DNA of 11,896 bases from CAYYYJ01 sp964476045 (GTDB taxonomy: Archaea > Aenigmatarchaeota > Aenigmatarchaeia > QMZP01 > JACQNV01). Of the stretch, positions 7,610 to 11,896 are shown piece by piece. Both the position numbers and the translations under genes were made by a program. The stretch's first letter is position 1. The number at the start of each line of letters is the position of its first letter. The stretch lies in assembly GCA_964476045.1 (NCBI GenBank), contig CAYYYJ010000027.1, positions 1 through 11,896 on the forward strand, in the 5' to 3' direction. The notes under the pieces were generated by a model. The model made no database searches. It saw only the letters and a list, made by a program, of their open reading frames with translations, and was not told where the DNA came from.

Positions 7610-7699
7610 CTACTCTTCCTCTTCTTCCCCATCCTCATCTTCTGATTCATCGTCTTCAATTTCTTCTTCATCGTCCCACTTTAGGAAATCTTCAGTCAT
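7610..7699 (-). CDS. 29-residue highly acidic peptide, first of a tandem pair
   Basis: A small frame with ATG at 7699 and TAG at 7610-7612. The peptide begins MTEDFLKWDDEEEIEDDE and ends with five Glu. Twenty of 29 residues are acidic, with a short hydrophobic/aromatic patch (F5, L6, W8) at the N-terminus. The Shine-Dalgarno sequence GGAGGTG (7703-7709) is the best in the window and fixes the start. It is exactly as long as the next acidic frame downstream (7462-7551). The two differ in sequence apart from composition, so they are not a simple recent duplication. The pattern of aromatic anchor plus acidic tail recalls short acidic adaptor proteins, but no homology is claimed. It could form one unit with the second peptide and rps26e. 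Confidence 0.62.
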   Translation of the reverse strand: MTEDFLKWDDEEEIEDDESEDEDGEEEEE

Positions 7700-7702
7700 A
7701 CC

Positions 7703-7709
7703 CACCTCC
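7703..7709 (-). promoter_or_regulatory. Strong Shine-Dalgarno sequence of the first acidic peptide
   Basis: Read on the minus strand, GGAGGTG matches the archaeal anti-Shine-Dalgarno over seven bases and lies 3 nt before the ATG at 7699 (5 nt counting from GGAGG). It is the main evidence that this short frame is translated, since several neighbours look leaderless. Confidence 0.7.
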
Positions 7710-7733
7710 AAATAATGGTTGATTATATTTGGC

Positions 7734-7743
7734 ATTTAATAAA
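7734..7743 (-). promoter_or_regulatory. Candidate TATA box for the acidic peptide unit
   Basis: Read on the minus strand, the AT-rich TTTATTAAAT predicts a start site near 7711, just before the Shine-Dalgarno sequence. It diverges from the deoxyhypusine synthase promoter. Confidence 0.4.
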
Positions 7744-7793
7744 TTTTCTCTAAAACACAGGTTCTAAAACTGTTTATTAGATAGGAGATCATA

Positions 7794-7801
7794 TTTAAAT
7801 A
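7794..7801 (+). promoter_or_regulatory. TATA box for deoxyhypusine synthase gene
   Basis: TTTAAATA lies about 54 bp before the ATG at 7852 and predicts a leader of about 29 nt. A second AT-rich stretch at 7829-7840 is too close to the ATG for normal spacing. Confidence 0.45.
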
Positions 7802-7851
7802 GTTTACTGTGACACTGTTAAATTAAAGAAAAATATAAAAAACTTATTGTT

Positions 7852-8841
7852 ATGAGAAAAACCCTGAAAGATGCAAAAGAAAGCATTTTAAAAAAGTCAA
7901 ATGACATAAAAGGCGTTGGCATACAAGGCCACAATTTCGATAATAAAATAACTCTAAAAGATTTTGTACATAAATATAAATCCTACGGCTTCCAAGCAAG
8001 TAATTTATCCAAAGCCATAGGACTTATTAAAAAAATGAGGAAAGAAAAAGTCAGAATTTTTCTCGGTTACACATCCAACATGGTCAGTTCTGGAGTCCGC
8101 GAGTGCATAAGATATTTGGTCCAGCACAAACTAGTCGACGTTTTAGTAACAACTGCCGGCGGCGTCGAAGAGGATCTGATAAAAACTATGAAGCCTTTTA
8201 TTTTAGGCGATTTTAGAGCAGACGGAGCTGGCCTCAGGGAAAAAGGAATAAATAGAATTGGGAATATTTTTGTCCCGAATGACAGATACATAGAATTCGA
8301 GAAATTTTTCCAGCCGATATTAAAAGAATTATTAAAAAACCAGGAAAAAACAGGGGAAATTATAACACCTTCTGAAATTATAAATTTCTTGGGATCCAAA
8401 ACCAACAACAGGTCCTCAATCTACTACTGGGCCCACAAAAATAAAATCCCGGTTTTCTGCCCTGCTTTAATGGACGGTGCAATCGGAGACAATGTATACT
8501 TCTTCAATTTTGATAAAAAGAATCCCCTGAAAATTGACATGACAAAAGACCATCACAGCCTAATAGAGTTTGCAATAAACGCAGAAAATACAGGAATAAT
8601 ATTATTGGGGTCTGGCGTGATCAAACACACAATTTGCAATGCAAATATGTTCCGTGAAGGGGCTAAATATGCAGTATATATCAACACAGCGCCAGAGTAT
8701 GACGGTTCAGATTCCGGCGCAGAGCCAGAAGAAGCCAAATCCTGGGGAAAAATCCAAGGCAGAGGGGAAACAGTAAAAGTTTTTGGCGACGCGACTGTAT
8801 TGTTCCCACTTATTTTGCAGGGGGCTTTTGTGGAGAAATGA
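7852..8841 (+). CDS. dys: Deoxyhypusine synthase
   Basis: A 329-residue enzyme that transfers the aminobutyl group of spermidine to one lysine of translation factor aIF5A, the key step in hypusine formation. Motifs match the family along its length: TSNMVSSG (about 74-81, NAD site region), TTAGGVEEDLIK (100-111), PVFCPALMDGAIGD (200-213), KHTICNAN with His259 (equivalent to human His288), DGSDSGA (284-290) and EEAKSWGK, where Lys300 is the catalytic lysine (human Lys329). The length is close to other archaeal forms, and no key residue is missing. Its substrate aIF5A lies 452 bp downstream on the opposite strand, beyond a small antitoxin-like gene. It probably acts as a homotetramer in the cytosol, as known family members do. 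Confidence 0.96.
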   Translation: MRKTLKDAKESILKKSNDIKGVGIQGHNFDNKITLKDFVHKYKSYGFQASNLSKAIGLIKKMRKEKVRIFLGYTSNMVSSGVRECIRYLVQHKLVDVLVTTAGGVEEDLIKTMKPFILGDFRADGAGLREKGINRIGNIFVPNDRYIEFEKFFQPILKELLKNQEKTGEIITPSEIINFLGSKTNNRSSIYYWAHKNKIPVFCPALMDGAIGDNVYFFNFDKKNPLKIDMTKDHHSLIEFAINAENTGIILLGSGVIKHTICNANMFREGAKYAVYINTAPEYDGSDSGAEPEEAKSWGKIQGRGETVKVFGDATVLFPLILQGAFVEK

Positions 8842-8865
8842 TATCACAAAAATAGTATATTATTC

Positions 8866-8937
8866 CTAAAATTTTATCCCTCTTCTCTGGAGCCCATAAG
8901 AAATTGAAACAGGCACACTTTCGTCTAAATAGAACAT
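8866..8937 (-). pseudogene. Truncated PIN-like toxin (DUF5615 type) stub after the DUF433 gene
   Basis: A frame of 23 codons starts at ATG 8937, only 4 bp after the DUF433 stop, and ends at TAG 8866-8868. The peptide contains LDESVPVSISYGLQRRGIKF after MFY. This closely follows the N-terminus of DUF5615 PIN-like proteins (hydrophobic strand, D-E-x-h-P, helix, then R-R-G), which are usual partners of DUF433 antitoxins. A whole member has about 100-120 residues. Past the stop no further matching sequence is seen, and the 3' end of the deoxyhypusine synthase gene is reached within 27 bp. The remainder, including later acidic PIN residues, is gone, so no toxin activity is expected. The family call rests on a short stretch. 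Confidence 0.6.
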
Positions 8938-8941
8938 TATT

Positions 8942-9232
8942 TCATGCATATTCAATTTTTGTTTTAGTAAAAATAGATTTCTTTAACTGGTTCACGTATT
9001 CGTTATTCTCTGTTATCTCTTTTTTAATCTCCTCTATATTCTCATAGTAGTATGCTAGGGCTGCGTGGATCTGTGATAGGTTAAGGTGAGGATGTTCCAT
9101 GACGATTTCGTCGGCGCTCATACCAAGATGTTCAAATTCAAGGGCAATCTGCGATACCTTTATCCTGGTCCCCTCTATCGTAGGCTGGCCTCCACATATT
9201 TCCTTGTTTTTAACTATTTTCAAAGTGTTCAT
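8942..9232 (-). CDS. DUF433 family protein, antitoxin-like
   Basis: A 96-residue DUF433 protein, a small winged-helix-like family often encoded just before a PIN-like DUF5615 protein and considered the antitoxin of such pairs. Recognisable parts are the N-terminal strand with ICGGQPTIEGTRIKVSQIALEFEH (residues 12-35, quoted in part: GQPTIEGTRI), GMSADEIVMEHPHLNLSQIHAALAYYY in pieces (GMSADEIV, HPHLNLSQI, AALAYYY) and a charged helical tail of about 35 residues. The usual G-x-P-x-I-x-G-T-R-I signature is intact. A TATA box 25 bp before the ATG suggests a leaderless mRNA. The partner toxin downstream is reduced to a stub, so the protein may now act as an orphan DNA-binding or neutralising factor, or be a relic in decline. 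Confidence 0.88.
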   Translation of the reverse strand: MNTLKIVKNKEICGGQPTIEGTRIKVSQIALEFEHLGMSADEIVMEHPHLNLSQIHAALAYYYENIEEIKKEITENNEYVNQLKKSIFTKTKIEYA

Positions 9233-9252
9233 AGAAAGAATTGGTATACCCG

Positions 9253-9260
9253 ATATAAAT
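9253..9260 (-). promoter_or_regulatory. TATA box for the DUF433 gene
   Basis: Read on the minus strand, ATTTATAT is centred about 25 bp before the ATG at 9232, giving a predicted leaderless transcript. Confidence 0.55.
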
Positions 9261-9293
9261 AATCCTTAAGGTAAGCTAGCCATTAAAAATAAA

Positions 9294-9677
9294 CTACTGC
9301 TTCAACAAAATCCTCTGCCCAAATCTCCAGAAAGTGATCTCTGCGCCTGGCTGGACTTTCTCGCGCATATCATCGGGAACAGTGGATTCAAAAGTTGAGT
9401 AATCTGTCAAATCCATTATCTGCGCAATATTCCCAGAGACAGAAATGACCTGTCCGCCTCTTTTTTCTATAATAGGCATCCCCACATCAGAATCAGCGGG
9501 CTTCATTATAGACCTTTTCTTGTCATCAAAAATTCCGACAGCCTCAACTCTAGCTTTTGAAGAACCATGTTTGCCAGGTTTTGACAGCTCAATCTTCGTA
9601 ACCTTGCACGGCTCGCCATCTATGCTAACATAACTTCCTTCTTTAAGTTCTTTTAGGCTTCCTATTTTCTCTTCCAT
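9294..9677 (-). CDS. eif5a: Translation initiation factor 5A (aIF5A)
   Basis: A 127-residue aIF5A, the hypusine-bearing factor that binds the ribosome at the E site and helps peptide bond formation on difficult sequences. The modification loop reads SKPGKHGSSK, placing the target lysine at Lys36. The N-terminal SH3-like domain (about 1-68) is followed by the OB-fold domain with the usual SGNIAQIMDLTDYSTFE stretch. The length is normal. The start at 9677 is the expected one. GGAG lies 11 nt upstream, rather far for a ribosome binding site. A near TATA box (9707-9714) would give a 7-nt leader, and a farther one (9894-9901) would give a structured leader of about 190 nt. The modifying enzyme is encoded nearby at 7852-8841. 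Confidence 0.96.
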   Translation of the reverse strand: MEEKIGSLKELKEGSYVSIDGEPCKVTKIELSKPGKHGSSKARVEAVGIFDDKKRSIMKPADSDVGMPIIEKRGGQVISVSGNIAQIMDLTDYSTFESTVPDDMREKVQPGAEITFWRFGQRILLKQ

Positions 9678-9706
9678 ATAAACTTTTGCTCCAAATCTGC
9701 ATCTCC

Positions 9707-9714
9707 AATATAAC
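9707..9714 (-). promoter_or_regulatory. Proximal TATA box candidate for aIF5A
   Basis: Read on the minus strand, GTTATATT is centred 34 bp before the aIF5A ATG and predicts a leader of about 7 nt. It competes with the distal TATA box at 9894-9901 as the source of aIF5A mRNA. Confidence 0.4.
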
Positions 9715-9729
9715 CGGTGCAGAGATGTC

Positions 9730-9864
9730 TCGTGTCCTTTCGAACAGATGAGACACGAAGTTTAATCATTAAAGGGACGACACTGATCCGAAGATCAGTG
9801 TCCACCTGAATCGGAGGCTAAATTTACTTCGCTTCTGCTCGTAAATTTTACGCCTTCCACAGAT
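9730..9864 (-). ncRNA. Candidate structured RNA or long aIF5A leader (three stem-loops)
   Basis: Read on the minus strand, three consecutive stem-loops appear. Stem A (9804-9864) has ATCTG pairing CAGGT outermost, then GGA(a)GGC with GCCTCC, then an 8-bp GTAAATTT/AAATTTAC stem with a 13-nt loop. Stem B (9779-9802) has 10 perfect base pairs, GACACTGATC with GATCAGTGTC, capped by TTCG. Stem C (9730-9758) has 7 perfect pairs, TCGTGTC with GACACGA. On this strand stem B carries the extra-stable C(UUCG)G tetraloop, whereas the plus strand would give CGAA, so minus-strand transcription is favoured. A TATA box at 9894-9901 predicts a start near 9871, just before stem A. It could be a separate RNA or the aIF5A leader; no known RNA family is recognised. 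Confidence 0.5.
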
Positions 9865-9878
9865 CAACTTCGCTCTTG

Positions 9879-9908
9879 ATACCAGAATAAAACTATTTAT
9901 ACCAGAAT
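9879..9908. repeat. Direct repeat ATACCAGAAT x2 around a minus-strand TATA box
   Basis: Two identical 10-bp copies lie at 9879-9888 and 9899-9908, exactly 20 bp apart (two helical turns). One overlaps the minus-strand TATA box and the other lies between it and the predicted start near 9871, as expected for a repressor operator. Weaker copies follow at 9949-9958 (two mismatches) and 9967-9976 (one mismatch). The binding protein is unknown. Confidence 0.4.
9894..9901 (-). promoter_or_regulatory. Distal minus-strand TATA box (structured RNA / aIF5A)
   Basis: Read on the minus strand this is TATAAATA, close to the archaeal consensus. Transcription from about 9871 would enter stem A of the hairpin region within about 7 nt. 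Confidence 0.5.
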
Positions 9909-9999
9909 TGTATATAATATGATCCTCAACTATTAAATAGCTTCGTTGATGACAGAATCTATAAAAATACCGGAATTACAGAAGTATTTTGGCCTTTAT

Positions 10000-10070
10000 C
10001 GAAAATCCCTTATAAACTCGACGAAAGCTTTATATAGACCTTCTATAATATAATACTAGATTTTATATAG
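10000..10070 (+). promoter_or_regulatory. Three stacked promoter elements upstream of tfb
   Basis: Two BRE/TATA sets are visible: CGAAA (10000-10004) with TTATAAA (10010-10016), and CGAAA (10022-10026) with TTTATATA (10029-10036). A third TATA-like element, TTTTATATAG, is at 10061-10070. Predicted starts lie near 10039, 10058 and 10092, giving tfb leaders of about 50-100 nt. Confidence 0.5.
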
Positions 10071-10078
10071 TCACTATC

Positions 10079-10100
10079 CGGGAGTAATTAGATAATCCCG
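10079..10100 (+). promoter_or_regulatory. Hairpin in the tfb leader
   Basis: CGGGA (10079-10083) pairs with TCCCG (10096-10100) around a 12-nt AT-rich loop. It lies in the leader of transcripts from the two upstream tfb promoters, 40 nt before the ATG. It could equally be an inverted-repeat protein site. Confidence 0.3.
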
Positions 10101-10140
10101 CTGACTCTGAAAATCATGAGTATTATTTAGGAAATTGAAT

Positions 10141-11088
10141 ATGGACGCAAAACAAAAACCAGGATGCCCTGAATGCGGGTCAACAAAAGTTAGTAACGAC
10201 CCTTCTAGAGGAGAAAGTGTCTGCGGTTCCTGCGGTCTCGTTCTGAAAGAAAGCATGATTGACCTTACACAAGAATGGAGAGCTTTCGACGAAAACCAAA
10301 GGTCTAAAAGAGTAAGAACAGGCGCACCATTAACTCCAACAAAACACGATCACGGCATAACCACAGAAATCGGTAAAGGGAAAGGCGAGCTCTTTAAAGT
10401 CGGTTCCAAGAAAAGGGCCCAGTATTACAGGTTAGCAAAGTGGCACAAGAGGCTTATCAAATCGCGGGATAGGAATTTGTCTTTTGCATTCTCAGAGCTG
10501 CAGAGGCTTGTTTCACAATTAGGCCTGTCTCCAGCAATCCACGAAAAGGTTGCAAAGCTTTACGAAAGGGCAGCAAACGACAGCCTTGTTAGAGGCCGGT
10601 CCACTGAATCCATCATAGCTGCTTTACTTTACACAACTTGCCGGGAACACGGCGCTCCAAGAACACTCGACGAGATCTCAAAATCTTCTGGTATAAGCAG
10701 AAGGGATATAGGAAAAACATACAGATACATCTCAAGAAAACTCTCAATCAGAATCCTTCCAGCAAAAGCTCAGGACTATGTCCCAAGATTCGGTTCTTTG
10801 CTAGGCCTCTCTGAAAAAGTCCAGGTGAAGGCAGTGAAAATCTTGGATGAGGCAGGCCAATACGACGTTACTTCTGGAAAAGGCCCGATAGGTGTCGCCT
10901 CAGCTGCACTTTACATAGCTGCTGTTTTAGAAGGCGAAAAGAAAACACAAAGAGAGGTTGCAGACGCAATTGGCGTAACTGAAGTCACAATAAGAAACCG
11001 ATACAAAGAGATTATAGAAAAGCTCGGAATAAAGGACCAAGTCGAAGAAATGGTAAAAGAAGAGGAAGAGAAACTGAAGAATAATTAG
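10141..11088 (+). CDS. tfb: Transcription initiation factor B (TFB)
   Basis: A 315-residue archaeal TFIIB homologue, which binds the TBP-TATA complex and recruits RNA polymerase. The N-terminal zinc ribbon has C9-x2-C12 and C28-x2-C31. The B-finger/reader region includes EWRAF (45-49), and a linker reaches about residue 105. Two cyclin-like repeats follow (about 112-207 and 210-303), the second with a helix-turn-helix (REVADAIGVTEVTIRNRYKE) that contacts the BRE. A short acidic tail ends the protein. The ATG at 10141 is preferred to the TTG two codons earlier. All expected parts are present, so it is likely a functional general factor. Stacked promoters and a leader hairpin suggest its own expression is regulated, possibly by TFB itself (inference). 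Confidence 0.97.
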   Translation: MDAKQKPGCPECGSTKVSNDPSRGESVCGSCGLVLKESMIDLTQEWRAFDENQRSKRVRTGAPLTPTKHDHGITTEIGKGKGELFKVGSKKRAQYYRLAKWHKRLIKSRDRNLSFAFSELQRLVSQLGLSPAIHEKVAKLYERAANDSLVRGRSTESIIAALLYTTCREHGAPRTLDEISKSSGISRRDIGKTYRYISRKLSIRILPAKAQDYVPRFGSLLGLSEKVQVKAVKILDEAGQYDVTSGKGPIGVASAALYIAAVLEGEKKTQREVADAIGVTEVTIRNRYKEIIEKLGIKDQVEEMVKEEEEKLKNN

Positions 11089-11110
11089 TTATGGCTTCCA
11101 AATCTTATCT

Positions 11111-11128
11111 ATTTTTAACTTTTTCTTT
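11111..11128 (+). terminator. T-rich termination tract after tfb
   Basis: Two runs of five T plus a further T3 lie 22-40 bp after the tfb stop. Archaeal polymerase commonly terminates at such U-rich tracts without a hairpin. The same stretch may include the TATA region of the next gene. Confidence 0.4.
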
Positions 11129-11145
11129 ACAATATTATTGATCTT

Positions 11146-11892
11146 ATGGGCAAACAAGCTGGTATAGTATTGGCTACTTATTTAGCAACAGAAACCTTGC
11201 TATCAGGATGTGCATCCAGGCAAGTCCCCCAAACTGGCTACGAAAACAGTGACGCAAGAAATGGCTTCGATATAGTAAGAAACCTGAGATATTTTGAATT
11301 CAATCCTGTTGTGTGCCCGATCAGCAGGGAAGAAGGCGAAAACCAGCTCATGAAACTATCTGGAAAAGACTACAGAGGAAACAATTGGTTTCATGTCGAA
11401 AGGGAAGCAGAAGGCTTCTGGACAGATGATAGGCAAGAAGTTGAATGGGTTGACCTCAGTAAATATACTTTCGGTCTAGCTCAAGGCACTCTATGGAAAA
11501 ATAGAAAGTGGACAGCAGACAAATTACTGAGACAAGGAGATAGAGTAAGATTCTACACTGTAAGGAACGAGGATAGCCCAGAAATCTATGTGCCAAAACC
11601 AGAAGATCTTTTAAATTATTGTGGACTCAGGAAGAAACTCGCTGAAAAAAAACGAGCAAAGTTAGTGGAATCTGCTGTTGTGTGCCCTAGATCTACCACA
11701 TTTTTTTCTGTTGAAGGTGACTTGAGTCCAGAGGAAGCTAAAAAAGCAATAGACAGCATAACAAGGCAAGAGGATTTCCCAAAAGACACGCTTACCCCAG
11801 TCCTGATAACAGGCAGATCGAACGGAGTTAAAATTACTGTTGTAGTCCAAGATGCCAGAGCATTAGACCACAAAAAAGTTGGCGGTGATTGA
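11146..11892 (+). CDS. Predicted lipoprotein of unknown function
   Basis: A 248-residue protein with a lipobox-like N-terminus: a short basic start (MGKQ), a hydrophobic stretch at 5-21 and LLSGC, with Cys22 as the probable lipidated residue. The mature part is soluble and charged, with no further membrane helix. Cys57, Cys159 and Cys180 are left, and the tetrapeptide VVCP occurs twice (55-58 and 178-181). This may point to two related halves or a disulfide; the sequence around the two copies is not otherwise clearly alike. A Lys/Arg-rich helix lies at about 161-173, and SPEEAKKAI follows at 194-202. I recognise no family. It is complete, ending just before the window edge, and is likely anchored on the outer face of the cytoplasmic membrane. 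A promoter of its own is likely in the 57-bp gap after tfb. Confidence 0.75.
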   Translation: MGKQAGIVLATYLATETLLSGCASRQVPQTGYENSDARNGFDIVRNLRYFEFNPVVCPISREEGENQLMKLSGKDYRGNNWFHVEREAEGFWTDDRQEVEWVDLSKYTFGLAQGTLWKNRKWTADKLLRQGDRVRFYTVRNEDSPEIYVPKPEDLLNYCGLRKKLAEKKRAKLVESAVVCPRSTTFFSVEGDLSPEEAKKAIDSITRQEDFPKDTLTPVLITGRSNGVKITVVVQDARALDHKKVGGD

Positions 11893-11896
11893 GGCT

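Larger units (their letters stand above)
9678..10140. other. 463-bp intergenic region between aIF5A and tfb
   Basis: No convincing protein gene lies here. It holds the proximal aIF5A promoter, three stem-loops (9730-9864), a direct-repeat array (9879-9976) and at least three plus-strand TATA boxes leading to tfb. A 34-codon frame at 9949-10053 contains two of these promoters and is probably not a gene. Confidence 0.6.

Noticed and set aside
7427..7645. Plus-strand frame opposite the acidic peptides
   Set aside because: It is Ser/Phe-rich because it is the complement of Glu/Asp codons; the minus-strand frames have Shine-Dalgarno sequences and it has none.
9804..9864. Stem A as an H/ACA guide RNA (an ACA follows on the minus strand)
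   Set aside because: There is no balanced internal pseudouridylation pocket and no clear kink-turn, so the layout does not fit the family.
9949..10053. 34-codon plus-strand frame beginning MTESIKIPELQKYF
   Set aside because: It has no ribosome binding site, and two near-consensus tfb promoters fall inside it; it is more likely chance. Conservation in relatives would reopen it.
9945..10110. C/D-box guide RNA suggested by TTGATGA and later CTGA
   Set aside because: The C box lacks the usual first purine and the boxes are too far apart, without C'/D' boxes between them.
1..11896. tRNA, rRNA, CRISPR array, insertion sequence or integrase
   Set aside because: I looked for tRNA-like TpsiC/cloverleaf signals, regularly spaced long repeats and transposase motifs and saw none. 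The only spaced repeats are the short 10-bp copies near 9879-9976.

Overview
The window is archaeal. It encodes an Sm-like (LSm) protein, ribosomal proteins S8e and S26e, the archaeal-only amidotransferase subunit GatE, deoxyhypusine synthase with its target aIF5A, and transcription factor B. Promoters have TATA boxes at archaeal spacing. Four genes (the subtilase, gatE, the cupin and the DUF433 gene) have a TATA box centred about 23-25 bp before the ATG, which predicts leaderless mRNAs. Two tiny acidic genes instead carry clear Shine-Dalgarno sequences. The AT-rich sequence and compact layout suit an uncultured, possibly DPANN-type archaeon, but the sequence alone does not fix the lineage.

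Layout: lsm (minus) and rps8e (plus) diverge from a shared promoter region. A 39-codon zinc-ribbon gene resembling RNA polymerase subunit Rpo12/RpoP follows rps8e. Next comes a 1230-residue cell-surface subtilisin-like protease, whose stop codon interlocks with that of the convergent gatE. A small cupin diverges from gatE and converges on rps26e. Upstream of rps26e on the minus strand lie two unannotated 29-residue, strongly acidic reading frames. Deoxyhypusine synthase (plus) diverges from these. Then come a DUF433 antitoxin-like gene with a 23-codon stub of what looks like its PIN-like toxin, and aIF5A (minus). A 463-bp intergenic region holds strong RNA hairpins, direct repeats and stacked promoters. 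It is followed by tfb and a predicted lipoprotein (plus).

Most genes serve core information processing: ribosome, tRNA-Gln charging, translation factor hypusination, RNA binding and transcription initiation. The protease and lipoprotein act at the cell surface. The items most worth a second look are the acidic gene pair, the aIF5A upstream structured RNA (with a C(UUCG)G-capped 10-bp stem when read on the minus strand, beginning just after a predicted start site), and the eroded toxin next to an intact antitoxin.
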